This document shows positions 16,908 to 26,267 of a stretch of DNA of 35,785 nt, piece after piece; the first letter of the stretch is position 1, and every line of letters begins with the position of its first letter. The notes under the pieces were generated by a model, which saw nothing but the letters and a program-made list of their open reading frames with translations, did not search any database and was not told where the DNA came from. Both the position numbers and the translations under genes were made by a program. The stretch comes from Sneathiella sp. (GTDB lineage: Bacteria > Pseudomonadota > Alphaproteobacteria > Sneathiellales > Sneathiellaceae). Location of the stretch: positions 1-35,785 of the forward strand of contig JAEPMY010000023.1 in the NCBI GenBank assembly GCA_017643685.1. The letters are read 5' to 3'.

Positions 16908-18074
16908 GTGCCAGTATCCAACTACCTTTTCACCAGCGAATCCGTATCTGAAGGCCACCCAGACAAAGTCTGCGACCGTATTTCCGACACCATTGTTGAT
17001 ATGTATCTGGAAGCAGATCCCTATTCTCGTGTGGCCTGTGAAACACTCACAACAACCAACCGCATCGTTCTCGCCGGTGAAGTCCGAGGTCCCGCCTCTA
17101 TAACGAAAGAAGTCATTGAAGAGGCAACTCGTCAGGCTGTTAAAGATATTGGATATGAACAGGAAGGCTTCCATTGGGAAAATGCGGCTGTTGATATTTT
17201 CCTGCATGAGCAGTCCGCCGACATTGCACAAGGCGTAGACGCTTCAGGCAACAAAGACGAAGGTGCTGGCGACCAAGGCATTATGTTTGGCTATGCCACT
17301 AACGAAACTGACGTTTTGATGCCCGCTCCAATTTTCTTCTCTCATAAGATTCTGCGTTCAATGGCCGAGGCGCGCCACTCAGGTGCCGAAACAGTTTTTG
17401 GCCCTGATTCTAAAAGTCAGGTCACACTGGCCTATGAAAATGGCAAACCGGTGCGTGCAACTTCGGTAGTCGTGTCTACCCAGCATATTGAAGGTGCTTC
17501 ACAGGAAGAGATCCGTGAAACCGTCCGCAAATATGTGGAAAGCACATTACCTGAAGGCTGGATGTGCCCAGAAGAAGAATTTTATGTGAACCCAACCGGC
17601 AATTTTGTCATTGGTGGCCCTGATGGCGATGCAGGTCTTACTGGCCGTAAGATCATCGTGGACACATACGGGGGCGCAGCCCCTCACGGCGGCGGTGCCT
17701 TTTCCGGTAAAGATCCAACCAAAGTTGATCGCTCTGCGGCATATGCTTCCCGTTATCTGGCAAAGAATGTCGTTGGTGCTGGCCTTGCAGAAAAATGCTG
17801 CATTCAGGTTTCCTATGCGATCGGCGTTTCCAAACCGCTTTCTCTTTATGTTGACCTTTATGGCACAGGTCAGGTAGATGAGGCAAAACTGTCAGATGTG
17901 CTAATGCAGTTGATGGATCTTAGCCCTCGCGGTATTCGGGAACATCTGAGCTTGAACAAACCGATCTACACGCGCACCGCTGCCTATGGTCATTTTGGCC
18001 GCGCGCCAACCGATGATGGTGGCTTCTCTTGGGAACGCCTCGATCTGGTAGATCAGCTGAAAGCTGCATTCTAA
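16908..18074 (+). CDS. metK: S-adenosylmethionine synthetase
   Basis: MetK makes S-adenosylmethionine from ATP and methionine in the cytoplasm. Conserved segments seen in order are [20 protein letters not shown], the [12 protein letters not shown] nucleotide and metal loop, and [19 protein letters not shown]. Total length is about 388 residues, as usual. I prefer the GTG at 16908 because GATGAGG lies 6 bases upstream and the product then starts just before the conserved SNYLF. The ATG at 16896 would add four residues and lacks a clear ribosome-binding site. The next gene is trmB, a methyltransferase that uses the product. Confidence 0.97.
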   Translation: MPVSNYLFTSESVSEGHPDKVCDRISDTIVDMYLEADPYSRVACETLTTTNRIVLAGEVRGPASITKEVIEEATRQAVKDIGYEQEGFHWENAAVDIFLHEQSADIAQGVDASGNKDEGAGDQGIMFGYATNETDVLMPAPIFFSHKILRSMAEARHSGAETVFGPDSKSQVTLAYENGKPVRATSVVVSTQHIEGASQEEIRETVRKYVESTLPEGWMCPEEEFYVNPTGNFVIGGPDGDAGLTGRKIIVDTYGGAAPHGGGAFSGKDPTKVDRSAAYASRYLAKNVVGAGLAEKCCIQVSYAIGVSKPLSLYVDLYGTGQVDEAKLSDVLMQLMDLSPRGIREHLSLNKPIYTRTAAYGHFGRAPTDDGGFSWERLDLVDQLKAAF

Positions 18075-18092
18075 GTTACGGATAAGAAGAGT

Positions 18093-18794
18093 ATGGAAGT
18101 GGAAGAACAACGGAAACGCATCCTGTTTGGGCGGCGCAAGGGGAAACCTTTACGCAAAACCCAGCAAAAGGCAGTGGATAAATTACTCCCTCTCCTGACA
18201 GTTCCATTGGATGCGGATAAAATTGATCTTCCCGCTCTTTTTGATCATAAAGTTGATCAATACTGGCTGGAAATAGGTTTTGGCGGTGGTGAGCATTTGG
18301 CTTGGCAGGCTGAACATCACCCAGAAGCCGGTATCATTGGATGTGAGCCATTTATCAATGGCGTTGCTATGCTACTTGCCAAAATTATGGATACGGATAT
18401 CGAAAATGTCCGTGTCCATAACGAAGCCGCTGAACGCCTTATGGACAAACTGCCCGATGCATCTTTGGACAAAGGCTTTCTTTTATTTGCGGATCCATGG
18501 CCAAAAACATCCCACCATAAACGGCGATTCGTTACTGATGCCAATGTAGAAGCACTGGCGCGCCTTTTAAAGGATGATGCAATTTTGCGGGTTGGAACAG
18601 ATCACGCCGATTATGGTGCGTGGATCCTGCATCACTTCTTACGCTCTGATAAATTCGTCTGGGAAGTCGAAAAACCGAATGACTGGCTCATTCGTGGTGA
18701 CGACTGGCCAAAAACCAGATACGAATCCAAAGCAGAACGCGAAGGTCGAAAGTCGGTTTATTACCGGTTCCGACGCGTAGCGCGAGGCGCCTGA
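18093..18794 (+). CDS. trmB: tRNA (guanine-N7-)-methyltransferase TrmB
   Basis: A class I SAM-dependent methyltransferase forming m7G46 in the tRNA variable loop. The SAM-binding motif is EIGFGGGEHLAWQA, and FADPWPKTSHHKRR is the TrmB signature with the catalytic Asp. The 233-residue length is normal. The gene starts 18 bases after metK and is probably co-transcribed with it. A hairpin begins within its stop codon region. Confidence 0.97.
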   Translation: MEVEEQRKRILFGRRKGKPLRKTQQKAVDKLLPLLTVPLDADKIDLPALFDHKVDQYWLEIGFGGGEHLAWQAEHHPEAGIIGCEPFINGVAMLLAKIMDTDIENVRVHNEAAERLMDKLPDASLDKGFLLFADPWPKTSHHKRRFVTDANVEALARLLKDDAILRVGTDHADYGAWILHHFLRSDKFVWEVEKPNDWLIRGDDWPKTRYESKAEREGRKSVYYRFRRVARGA

Positions 18795-18812
18795 AAATCA
18801 GGGAATTTTCAG
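18791..18812 (+). terminator. 8-bp inverted repeat at the end of trmB
   Basis: CTGAAAAT (18791-18798) pairs perfectly with ATTTTCAG (18805-18812) around a 6-base loop, and overlaps the trmB stop codon. An A-rich run, not T-rich, follows, so termination on the plus strand is doubtful. Confidence 0.35.
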
Positions 18813-18819
18813 AAAAAGC

Positions 18820-18847
18820 TTGGCTTTATCGTCTCTTCGTCTATTAT
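18820..18847 (+). promoter_or_regulatory. Candidate promoter of the rimP-nusA-infB operon
   Basis: TTGGCT (18820-18825) and TATTAT (18842-18847) are 16 bases apart. Transcription from here would begin near 18855 and pass through two hairpins before reaching rimP. Confidence 0.45.
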
Positions 18848-18867
18848 GTAAACAAAAGTTACTGTTT

Positions 18868-18921
18868 GCTTAGCTTTGGGGTTAAGCTGTTAGGACAGTG
18901 GGCCTCTGGTCCGCTGTTTTT
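18868..18921 (+). terminator. Tandem hairpins with intrinsic terminator in the rimP leader (attenuator candidate)
   Basis: Hairpin 1: GCTTAGC (18868-18874) pairs with GTTAAGC (18881-18887). Hairpin 2: ACAGTGGGCC (18895-18904) pairs with GGTCCGCTGT (18908-18917), ten pairs with two G-U around a 3-base loop, followed by a T-run at 18917-18921. Hairpin 2 has the form of an intrinsic terminator and lies about 48 bases before the rimP start. ACTGT at 18861-18865 is complementary to ACAGT at 18895-18899 and could form an alternative antiterminator pairing. Confidence 0.65.
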
Positions 18922-18968
18922 GTTTGTGGGGCATTTGCAAAGCATTTGCTGTGTTTAGAGAGGCACCA

Positions 18969-19460
18969 TTGGATCCGACCCAGAAAATTGCCGACATGAT
19001 TGCGCCAACGCTTGAAAGCATGGGCTATGAACTGGTCCGCGTCACCTTTACTGGCGGCGAACACCAGATCCTGCAGATCATGGCGGAAAAAGAAGATGGC
19101 ACAATGACCATCGAAGGTTGCGAAGAGGTAAGCCGTGCGGTTTCCGTCCTGCTGGATGTTGAAGACCCGATCAGCGAAGCCTACGATTTGGAAGTGTCAT
19201 CACCAGGTATTGATCGCCCGCTGACCCGCGAAAAAGATTTTGAGCGTTGGTCCGGGTTTGAAGCCAAAGTTGAATTGCAAGAAGCGGTAGATGGGCAGCG
19301 CCGATACCGCGGCATTATCCTCGGAATTAATGAGGGAATGATCCTGCTGCAGGAAAACGCTGACAAGAAATGGGAGCTGCCTTTCGCGGATTTGCGAAAA
19401 GCGAAACTTGTACTAACCGATGACCTGATCGCCGCCACACAAGGCGGGAGCAGATCCTGA
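18969..19460 (+). CDS. rimP: Ribosome maturation factor RimP
   Basis: RimP binds the 30S subunit during assembly. The product has about 163 residues: an N-terminal alpha/beta domain (IADMIAPTLESMGYELVRV; GCEEVSRAVSVLLDVED; LEVSSPGIDRPL, the last being the family signature) and a C-terminal SH3-like domain. The start is not an ATG. TTG at 18969 has AGAGAGG about 5 bases upstream and is my choice; GTG at 18951 is the alternative, and the reading from 18924 would begin almost on the terminator. It is the first gene of the rimP-nusA-ylxR-infB operon. Confidence 0.95.
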   Translation: MDPTQKIADMIAPTLESMGYELVRVTFTGGEHQILQIMAEKEDGTMTIEGCEEVSRAVSVLLDVEDPISEAYDLEVSSPGIDRPLTREKDFERWSGFEAKVELQEAVDGQRRYRGIILGINEGMILLQENADKKWELPFADLRKAKLVLTDDLIAATQGGSRS

Positions 19461-19488
19461 TTGTCATTAAGTAGACGGAAGAAGAGAT

Positions 19489-21060
19489 ATGGAATCGGCC
19501 GCTAGCTTAAACCGACTGGAACTTCTGCAGATTGCAGATGCTGTTGCCAGGGAAAAACTGATTGACCGCGATATCGTTCTGGAAGCCATGGAAGAGGCAA
19601 TCCAGAAAGCGGCTCGTGCCAAATATGGTCATGAGAATGATATCCGCGCAAAAATCCACCGGGGTACAGGTGAGATCTCACTGATGCGAGCCCGTGAAGT
19701 TGTGGAAGAAGTTGAGAATGAAGTCACTCAGCTGACCGTGACGGAAGCACGTTACGAAAAGCCAGACGCCGAGGTCGGTGATGTGCTTTTGGATCAATTG
19801 CCGCCGTTGGATCTGGGGCGCATCGCGGCTCAGACTGCGAAACAGGTGATTGTTCAAAAAGTCCGTGAAGCTGAGCGTGAGCGTCAGTATCAAGAATATA
19901 AAGATCGCATCGGAAGCATTATCAACGGCATCGTCAAACGTGTCGAATATGGCAATGTGACCGTAGATCTTGGGAAAGCAGACGCGGTTATTCGTCGCGA
20001 TGAGTTGCTTGCCCGCGAAACATTCCGTCAGGGCGATCGCGTCCGCGCCTACATCTTTGATGTTCGCCGCGAACAGCGTGGCCCACAGATTTTCCTCTCC
20101 CGCAGCCACCCACAATTCATGGCGAAACTGTTTGAGCAGGAAGTTCCGGAAATCTTCGAAGGCACTATTGACATCAAAGCTGTCGCTCGTGATCCAGGAA
20201 GCCGCGCGAAAATCGCTGTGACCTCACAAGATTCCAGCATTGATCCAGTAGGTGCTTGTGTTGGTATGCGAGGCTCTCGTGTGCAGGCCGTCGTCAACGA
20301 ACTCCAGGGTGAGAAAATCGACATCATCCAGTGGTCCCCAGATCAGGCAAGCTTCATTGTGAACGCTCTCGCCCCAGCTGAAGTGGCGAAAGTTGTTCTG
20401 GATGAAGAAGCTGGCCGGATCGAAGTTGTCGTTCCGGATGACCAACTGTCTCTTGCCATTGGTCGCCGTGGTCAGAATGTGCGTCTTGCCACTCAGCTTT
20501 CCGGTTGGGATATCGACATCCTGACAGAGGAAGAAGAATCCAGCCGCCGTCAGGCTGAATTTACAGAGCGGACCAAAGAATTTATGGAGTGCCTGGATGT
20601 GGATGAGACAATCGCCCAGCTTCTGGCATCCGAAGGCTTCACTTCCGTGGAAGAGCTGACTTACGTTGATATCAGCGAAGTTTCTGCCATTGAAGGGTTT
20701 GATGAGGACCTCGCAGAGGAAATCATCCGCCGTGCACAGGACTATATCACCACTTACTATGGTGAGATGGAAGCCAAACGGAATGAGCTTGGTGTGACCG
20801 ATGAAGTCGCCTCTATCGAAGTTCTGACACCGCCAATGCTGGTTGCATTGGGTGAGGCAGGCGTTAAGGAACTTGACGACCTTGCAGACCTTTCCGGTGA
20901 TGAGCTGACAAATGCAGAAGATGGTATTCTTCGTAATTTTGACCTGGATGCAGATGTTGCCAATGAAGTTGTCATGGCGGCGCGTGCCCACTGGTTTGAA
21001 GGCGAAGAAGACGCTTCTGCAGCGGATGAACAGTCCTCTGACGAGGAAGAAGGCGCCTAA
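19489..21060 (+). CDS. nusA: Transcription termination/antitermination factor NusA
   Basis: NusA binds RNA polymerase and nascent RNA and modulates pausing, termination and antitermination. Domains in order over 523 residues: N-terminal polymerase-binding domain (to about 130), S1 domain (IINGIVKRVEYGNVTVDLG), KH1 and KH2 (GACVGMRGSRVQAVVNELQG; LAIGRRGQNVRLATQLSG), then helix-hairpin-helix acidic repeats, and an acidic tail rich in Glu, Asp and Ser. The ATG follows GAAGAAGAG. In other bacteria this operon is autogenously regulated by NusA, which fits the terminator-like leader before rimP. Confidence 0.98.
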   Translation: MESAASLNRLELLQIADAVAREKLIDRDIVLEAMEEAIQKAARAKYGHENDIRAKIHRGTGEISLMRAREVVEEVENEVTQLTVTEARYEKPDAEVGDVLLDQLPPLDLGRIAAQTAKQVIVQKVREAERERQYQEYKDRIGSIINGIVKRVEYGNVTVDLGKADAVIRRDELLARETFRQGDRVRAYIFDVRREQRGPQIFLSRSHPQFMAKLFEQEVPEIFEGTIDIKAVARDPGSRAKIAVTSQDSSIDPVGACVGMRGSRVQAVVNELQGEKIDIIQWSPDQASFIVNALAPAEVAKVVLDEEAGRIEVVVPDDQLSLAIGRRGQNVRLATQLSGWDIDILTEEEESSRRQAEFTERTKEFMECLDVDETIAQLLASEGFTSVEELTYVDISEVSAIEGFDEDLAEEIIRRAQDYITTYYGEMEAKRNELGVTDEVASIEVLTPPMLVALGEAGVKELDDLADLSGDELTNAEDGILRNFDLDADVANEVVMAARAHWFEGEEDASAADEQSSDEEEGA

Positions 21061-21070
21061 CGGATAAGGC

Positions 21071-21694
21071 ATGAGCCAAGATCAAGGGTTGAGTGAACCG
21101 GAACGTAGGTGTATAGCCACTGGGCAGGTCTTGAAAAAACAGGACCTGATCAGATTTGTAGTAGCACCTGATGGCGTTCTGGTTCCCGATCTCCAAGAAA
21201 AACTGCCCGGCCGGGGTATCTGGCTTAGCAGTCAAAGGGAAAATCTGGAGCTGGCCTGTAAAAAAGGCCTGTTTTCTAGGGCTGCCCGTCAAAAAGTGTC
21301 TGTTCCTGATGATCTGGATAATCGGATCGAGATGGGCCTCATGACACGCTGTATGAACCTTCTCGGGCTTGCCCGAAAAAGGGGAGACGCCGTATCTGGC
21401 TTTGCCAAGGTTGAAGCGTCTTTGAGAAAAAATAAGGCTGGTCTGCTGCTGGCTGCCCGTGACGGGGCGCCCGATGGACGAAAAAAATTAAAGGCGCTTG
21501 CAGGGAAATTACCTGTTGTTGAGCTTTTTGACAGCCAAGAATTAAGCCAGGCATTGGGTCTAGAGAATGTGATCCATGCCGCTCTGCCACGGCAGGGATA
21601 TATTGAAAAGTTTTTGATCGAGGCGTCTAAACTATCAGGTTTCAGATGCCAAGATGCTGAAGTGAAAGAACCGGGTCGGAGTAGCGATGACTGA
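21071..21694 (+). CDS. YlxR/DUF448 RNA-binding protein with L7Ae-like C-terminal domain
   Basis: A two-domain protein of 207 residues. The N-terminal DUF448 (YlxR) domain, about residues 10-80, contains RRCIATGQ and [11 protein letters not shown]-terminal region from about residue 95 ([34 protein letters not shown]) resembles the L7Ae/L30e/S12e RNA-binding fold. The fused architecture is usual in Alphaproteobacteria, whereas Firmicutes carry the two as separate genes (ylxR and ylxQ). In Firmicutes YlxR (RnpM) binds RNase P RNA. It starts 10 bases after nusA and its 3' end overlaps infB by 8 bases. Confidence 0.93.
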   Translation: MSQDQGLSEPERRCIATGQVLKKQDLIRFVVAPDGVLVPDLQEKLPGRGIWLSSQRENLELACKKGLFSRAARQKVSVPDDLDNRIEMGLMTRCMNLLGLARKRGDAVSGFAKVEASLRKNKAGLLLAARDGAPDGRKKLKALAGKLPVVELFDSQELSQALGLENVIHAALPRQGYIEKFLIEASKLSGFRCQDAEVKEPGRSSDD

Positions 21695-24371
21695 AACAAA
21701 CGACAAGGGCGGGCGCAAATCCCTAAGTCTGAACAAACCGTTGGAGATGAAAAAAGCTCCCGGTGACAGCGGACAGGTACGCCAAAATATCAGCCACGGT
21801 CGTTCCAAGACCGTTCAGGTGGAAGTACGTAAAAAGCGCGGTGCTCCAGCGACACCCAAGAAACCTTCTGTTGCTCCAGCCTCTCCTGCCCCATCCGCAG
21901 GTAGCCCAAAGAAAACGCTCAGCGTTGGCGGTGGTAAAGGCAAAGGCGGTGGTCAGCAGAAGAAATCCGGTACGGATCCTCGCCTGCTGACGGATAACGA
22001 AAAAGCCAAACGTATGGCCGCGCTGCAGCATGCCCAGCAGCAGCAAGAAAGAGATGCTGAAGAAGCAGCGAAGCGCGCTGAAGAAGAGAAGCTTCGTGCC
22101 GCTGAAGAAGCAGAGCGCGCCAAGCAGGAAGCGAAAGAGAAAAGCGTTGAGGAGCGTAGCAAGAAGCGACGCTCCCCTGAAGAGCGTCGCCGCGCCGAAG
22201 AAGAAGAGGCTGCTCGTCTGCTAAAAGAAGCAGAAGATGCAAAAGAGGCGCAGGCTGCTGTGCATCGCGAGAAGCAAAAAGCGGCAGCTCCGCAGCAGAA
22301 AGCTCAGCCACAGCGTTCTGCACCAGGTCAGGGTCAAGGGCGCCCATCCACGCCGAAACCTGCTACCCGCGAAGAAGAAGACACCCGCTCCGCCGGTCCA
22401 GCGCGCGGCAAGAAGAAAGCACGTCCAGGTCAAGAAGAACAGCGTCCAACCAACACACGTGGTCGCGGTGGTGATCAGCGTCGTCGCTCTGGCCGCTTAA
22501 CTATTGGCGAGGCACTCGACGATCGGGGACCAAAGCAACGTTCTCTTGCATCCATGAAACGTGCGGCGAAGAAAAAGCAGCAGTCCCAGATGGAAGACGC
22601 GCCGCAGAAGGTTTACCGCGAGGTGACCATCCCTGAGGTGATTTCCGTTCAGGAACTGGCTAACCGTATGTCAGAACGCTCCGTTGATGTGATCAAAGAG
22701 CTGATGAAACTTGGTATTATGGCTACTGCACCGCAGACAATCGACGCGGATACCGCTGAAATTGTTGTGGCTGAACTTGGCCATACTCCGAAGCGTGTTG
22801 CGGCTTCTGACGTTGAGATTGGTCTGGGTGGTGAAGATGATGATCCAAAAGACAGCCTGATCCCACGTGCCCCTGTTGTGGCGGTTATGGGTCACGTTGA
22901 CCACGGTAAGACATCCTTGCTCGATGCCCTCCGTAAAACTGACGTTGCGGCTGGCGAGGCCGGTGGTATCACTCAGCACATCGGTGCTTATCAGGTGAAT
23001 ATGGAAAGTGGCGATACAATCACCTTCCTCGACACACCAGGCCACGAAGCCTTTACAGCAATGCGTATGCGCGGTGCAAAAGCAACAGATCTCGTGATCC
23101 TTGTGGTTGCTGCCGACGATAGCGTGATGCCTCAGACTATCGAAGCGATTAAACACGCCAAAGCCGCAGAAGTTCCAATGATTGTCGCGATCAACAAATG
23201 CGACAAGCCAGGTGCGGACCCGAACAAGGTGCGTACTGAACTACTGCAGCACGAAGTTTTCGTTGAAGACATGGGCGGTGACGTTCTCTCTGTTGAGGTT
23301 TCTGCGCTGAAAGGCACCGGCCTTGAAAAGTTGCAGGAAGCCATCCTGCTTCAGTCTGAAGTTCTTGAACTGAAAGCCAACCCGGATCGCAGCGCACAAG
23401 GATCTGTGGTCGAATCCAAACTGGAAACCGGCCGTGGTATGGTCGCAACCATTCTGGTGAACCGCGGCACACTGCGTGTCGGTGACAACTTCGTTGCAGG
23501 TACTGCATATGGTAAGGTTCGCGCCCTTCTTGATTATCGCGGTAATCAGGTAGAAGAAGCTGGCCCATCCGTACCTGTTGAGGTCCTGGGTATTCAGGGT
23601 GCGCCTCAGGCTGGTGACGAGTTTATCGTTACGGACACTGAAGCGAAGGCGAAAGAAATCGCAGAGTACCGTGCTCAGGTCGAGAAAGAGAAGAAAGTTA
23701 CAGCAACCGCCCGTGGCAGCATCGAACAAATGTTCAGCGCCATTAAGGAAGGTACTGCGGATGAACTGCCTGTAGTTATCAAGGCAGACGTTCACGGCTC
23801 TTCCGAAGCGATTGTGAGTTCTTTGGAGAAACTGGCAACTGACGAAGTGAAGGTAAATGTTCTTTACTCCGGTGTTGGTGGTATCACAGAATCCGATATC
23901 TCTCTCGCGGCAGCGTCCAACGCCATGGTGATTGCGTTTAACACCCGTGCGAATAAGCAGGCTAAAGATGAGGCCGCTAACCAGGGTGTGGATATCCAGT
24001 ATTACTCCGTGATCTATAACGTGATCGACGACATCAAGGCGATGCTGTCTGGTATGTTGGCGCCAACATTGCGCGAAGACTTCCTGGGTTACGCAGAAAT
24101 CCGCGAAGTATTCAACATTACCAAGGTTGGTAAAATTGGTGGTTGTATGGTCACGGAAGGCATTGTGAAACGCGGTGCGAAAGTTCGCCTGCTGCGTGAT
24201 GATGTTGTGATCCATGAAGGAACCCTTGCGACACTGAAACGCTTCAAAGACGAAGTGAAGGAAGTGAAATCCGGTATGGAATGCGGTATGGCCTTCGAAA
24301 ATTACCACGATATCCAGGCTGGTGATTTCATCGAATGTTTCGAAGTGATTGAAGTCGCCCGCGAGCTTTAA
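21687..24371 (+). CDS. infB: Translation initiation factor IF-2
   Basis: IF-2 is the GTPase that places initiator tRNA on the 30S subunit and promotes subunit joining. The 894-residue protein begins with a highly charged, Lys/Glu/Ala/Arg-rich region (to about residue 310) predicted to be disordered or coiled coil. An IF2-N helical domain ([20 protein letters not shown]) follows. The G domain has G1 GHVDHGKT at 402-409, DTPGHEAF (G3) and NKCDKPGAD (G4). Domains II, III and the tRNA-binding C-terminal domain complete it. The ATG at 21687 lies within the end of the previous gene, with CGGAG upstream. Confidence 0.98.
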   Translation: MTETNDKGGRKSLSLNKPLEMKKAPGDSGQVRQNISHGRSKTVQVEVRKKRGAPATPKKPSVAPASPAPSAGSPKKTLSVGGGKGKGGGQQKKSGTDPRLLTDNEKAKRMAALQHAQQQQERDAEEAAKRAEEEKLRAAEEAERAKQEAKEKSVEERSKKRRSPEERRRAEEEEAARLLKEAEDAKEAQAAVHREKQKAAAPQQKAQPQRSAPGQGQGRPSTPKPATREEEDTRSAGPARGKKKARPGQEEQRPTNTRGRGGDQRRRSGRLTIGEALDDRGPKQRSLASMKRAAKKKQQSQMEDAPQKVYREVTIPEVISVQELANRMSERSVDVIKELMKLGIMATAPQTIDADTAEIVVAELGHTPKRVAASDVEIGLGGEDDDPKDSLIPRAPVVAVMGHVDHGKTSLLDALRKTDVAAGEAGGITQHIGAYQVNMESGDTITFLDTPGHEAFTAMRMRGAKATDLVILVVAADDSVMPQTIEAIKHAKAAEVPMIVAINKCDKPGADPNKVRTELLQHEVFVEDMGGDVLSVEVSALKGTGLEKLQEAILLQSEVLELKANPDRSAQGSVVESKLETGRGMVATILVNRGTLRVGDNFVAGTAYGKVRALLDYRGNQVEEAGPSVPVEVLGIQGAPQAGDEFIVTDTEAKAKEIAEYRAQVEKEKKVTATARGSIEQMFSAIKEGTADELPVVIKADVHGSSEAIVSSLEKLATDEVKVNVLYSGVGGITESDISLAAASNAMVIAFNTRANKQAKDEAANQGVDIQYYSVIYNVIDDIKAMLSGMLAPTLREDFLGYAEIREVFNITKVGKIGGCMVTEGIVKRGAKVRLLRDDVVIHEGTLATLKRFKDEVKEVKSGMECGMAFENYHDIQAGDFIECFEVIEVAREL

Positions 24372-24399
24372 TCCCGACATTCTGCAAATTGATGAGCTT

Positions 24400-24429
24400 A
24401 AGCGGGAGGGGCGAAGGTCTCTCCCGTTT
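24400..24429 (+). terminator. Hairpin between infB and rbfA
   Basis: AAGCGGGAG (24400-24408) pairs with CTCCCGTTT (24421-24429), nine pairs with one G-U, around a 12-base loop. The nearest T-tract begins about 15 bases later (24444-24450). It could be a partial terminator or an RNA-processing site that tunes the ratio of IF-2 to the downstream genes. Confidence 0.5.
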
Positions 24430-24466
24430 CGCTGTTTAGAATATTTTTTTGAATAGAGGCAACGCC

Positions 24467-24868
24467 ATGGCAAGCCAAAAACGCTCAAGCAAGACGGCTA
24501 GCAAACGCCAGCTTCGTGTTGGTGAGCAGCTCCGTCACATCATCGCTGAGGTCCTCGCAGAAGGAAATATCCACGACCCAGATGTCGCCGGTAGTTCCAT
24601 CACTGTAACTGAGGTTCAAACAAGCCCGGATATGCGGAATGCCACCGTCTATGTGGTTCCGCTTGGCGGTCTTAACGAAGACACCATTATTAAAGGCCTG
24701 AACCGCTCTTCTGGATTTATCCAAAGCGAAATGGGACGTCAGCTATCCATGAAATTTACACCGCGCCTGTCGTTCAAGCGCGATGATTCCTTCGATTACG
24801 GGGACCATATCGATTCCCTGATCCGCAGCATTCACAAAGACGATGTGAACGAGGGCGAAGAGGAGTAA
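24467..24868 (+). CDS. rbfA: Ribosome-binding factor A
   Basis: RbfA is a KH-like cold-shock factor that binds immature 30S subunits and helps 16S 5'-end processing. The 133-residue protein contains QLRVGEQLRHIIAEVLAEG near its start, the VTEVQTSPDMRNATVYVVP strand region and SMKFTPRLSFKRDDS, all characteristic of the family. The ATG at 24467 has GAGG 6 bases upstream; a TTG at 24449 in frame has no such site. truB starts 6 bases after the stop. Confidence 0.97.
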   Translation: MASQKRSSKTASKRQLRVGEQLRHIIAEVLAEGNIHDPDVAGSSITVTEVQTSPDMRNATVYVVPLGGLNEDTIIKGLNRSSGFIQSEMGRQLSMKFTPRLSFKRDDSFDYGDHIDSLIRSIHKDDVNEGEEE

Positions 24869-24874
24869 CTCCCC

Positions 24875-25771
24875 ATGGGACGCAAGCGCCGGGGTATCCC
24901 CGTTCATGGCTGGCTCAACATTGATAAGCCGGAGGGGATGAGCTCAGCCGCTGTGGTAGGGGCGGTCCGCCGAATCACAAATGCCCAGAAAGCGGGCCAC
25001 GCAGGCACGCTCGACCCCTTTGCGACAGGTGTTCTCCCCATCGCCCTGGGGGAAGCAACCAAGACTGTCCCCTACCTCGTGGCAGAGGAAAAGGAATACG
25101 GCTTTACGGCCCGTTTTGGCGGCGCCACCAATACCGACGACATTGAAGGGCAGATCATACAGGAAAGTGATCACCGCCCGAATGAATCAGATATTCTGAA
25201 TATGATCCCTAGCTTTACAGGCGATATTATTCAGATCCCACCCGCCTATTCCGCCATTAAAATCAACGGCGAGAGAGCCTATAAGCTGGCCCGTAGCGGT
25301 GAGGATGTTGTGATGCCGGAGCGGACAGTTACCATCTATGATCTTCGGCTTGATGAAATCATCGATCAGGACCATGCCCGCTTCACCGTCAGATGCTCAA
25401 AAGGGACATATATTCGGGCGCTTGCCCGTGATCTGGCGGTGGCCCTTGGGACCGTGGCACACTTATCACAATTGCGCCGCTTAAGGGTCGGTCCTTTTTT
25501 AGAAAAAAGTGCGATTTCACTGGATAAACTGGCCGAGCTGTGGCAGTGTCCGGCGGAATTTGAGGACTTGCTTCCATTGACGACCGCGCTGGACGACATC
25601 CCGGCGGTGGCCATATCGGAAACTCAGGCAATCCGCGTGAGGCACGGCAATGACGTGGCAGTTCCAAATCAGGCAGATGGAACCATCTGCGCTCTGGACG
25701 GGGATATCCCGCTCGCCATCTGCAAGGTTGAAGGTGGTGTAGCTTTTCCCGTTCGTGTTTTTAATATTTAG
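24875..25771 (+). CDS. truB: tRNA pseudouridine-55 synthase TruB
   Basis: TruB isomerises U55 to pseudouridine in the T-loop of tRNAs. The catalytic Asp is D47 in [27 protein letters not shown] at the start, [20 protein letters not shown] and [15 protein letters not shown] are the other conserved TruB segments. A short PUA-like C-terminal domain completes the 298 residues. It is co-transcribed with rbfA, as in many bacteria, and rpsO follows. Confidence 0.98.
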   Translation: MGRKRRGIPVHGWLNIDKPEGMSSAAVVGAVRRITNAQKAGHAGTLDPFATGVLPIALGEATKTVPYLVAEEKEYGFTARFGGATNTDDIEGQIIQESDHRPNESDILNMIPSFTGDIIQIPPAYSAIKINGERAYKLARSGEDVVMPERTVTIYDLRLDEIIDQDHARFTVRCSKGTYIRALARDLAVALGTVAHLSQLRRLRVGPFLEKSAISLDKLAELWQCPAEFEDLLPLTTALDDIPAVAISETQAIRVRHGNDVAVPNQADGTICALDGDIPLAICKVEGGVAFPVRVFNI

Positions 25772-25788
25772 AAATTGGAGTTTACCCG

Positions 25789-26058
25789 ATGTCGATTACT
25801 GCTGAGAAAAAAGCGGAACTGATCAAAGAGTTTGCAACTAAAGAAGGCGATACTGGTTCACCTGAAGTACAGATTGCTATTCTGACGCACCGCATCAACA
25901 GCCTTACAGAACACTTTAAAGATCACAAAAAGGACAAGCACTCCCGTCGTGGTCTCCTCGCACTGGTTAGCAAGCGTCGTCGCCTGCTCGACTACCTGCG
26001 TGGCAATAGCGAAGATCGTTACCTGGACACAATTAAGCGCCTTGGTATCCGTAAGTAA
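25789..26058 (+). CDS. rpsO: 30S ribosomal protein S15
   Basis: The 89-residue length is exactly that of typical S15. [20 protein letters not shown] and [20 protein letters not shown] are the signature segments that bind the 16S three-way junction in the central domain. The ATG at 25789 follows TTGGAG. pnp lies downstream, the same rpsO-pnp pairing as in E. coli, separated by a structured 209-base leader. Confidence 0.99.
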   Translation: MSITAEKKAELIKEFATKEGDTGSPEVQIAILTHRINSLTEHFKDHKKDKHSRRGLLALVSKRRRLLDYLRGNSEDRYLDTIKRLGIRK

Positions 26059-26098
26059 TCATCGCTGTTTGGCCCCTCTTTTGGGGACATAGAAATCC

Positions 26099-26142
26099 AA
26101 CGCCGGAGACGCTTTGGGGCATACCCCATGGCATCCGGCGTT
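26099..26142 (+). promoter_or_regulatory. Long hairpin in the pnp leader (possible RNase III / PNPase autoregulation site)
   Basis: AACGCCGGA (26099-26107) pairs perfectly with TCCGGCGTT (26134-26142). An inner stem TGGGG (26115-26119) pairs with CCCCA (26124-26128) around a CATA loop, and flanking bases give a nearly continuous arm. In E. coli the rpsO-pnp intergenic stem is cut by RNase III and used by PNPase to repress its own synthesis. The position here is equivalent; the mechanism is inferred. Confidence 0.55.
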
Positions 26143-26148
26143 CGGTGA

Positions 26149-26219
26149 TTCTGGAGTTCGCTCTAGAATGTTAAGAAGTTAGGAAAAATGGAAAATCTGA
26201 ACAGTGCATAGGGCACTGT
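26149..26219 (+). promoter_or_regulatory. Two further hairpins in the pnp leader
   Basis: TTCTGGAG (26149-26156) pairs with CTCTAGAA (26161-26168) around a TTCG tetraloop, with one G-U pair. ACAGTGC (26201-26207) pairs perfectly with GCACTGT (26213-26219) around a 5-base loop. A fourth small stem, CCAAA/TTTGG (26243-26247, 26252-26256), sits just before the pnp ribosome-binding site. Confidence 0.5.
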
Positions 26220-26267
26220 AAGAAATGCGCGGCGGCATAGGGCCAAAACGCTTTGGAAGGAAGAAAA

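Noticed and set aside
20224..21072. Minus-strand open frame of 282 codons opposite nusA
   Set aside because: It mirrors the nusA coding sequence, has Cys- and Phe-rich unnatural composition, and shows no family resemblance.
24436..24452. TTTAGAATATTTTTTTG, a possible second Irr box before rbfA
   Set aside because: Only the left half-site matches; the right half lacks TTCTAAA, so there is no palindrome. It is better explained as AT-rich spacer near the infB-rbfA hairpin.
23241..24488. Minus-strand open frame of 415 codons opposite infB
   Set aside because: It lies opposite the strongly conserved G domain and C-terminal domains of IF-2, shows no recognisable domain and has no ribosome-binding site. 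It is a codon-usage shadow.
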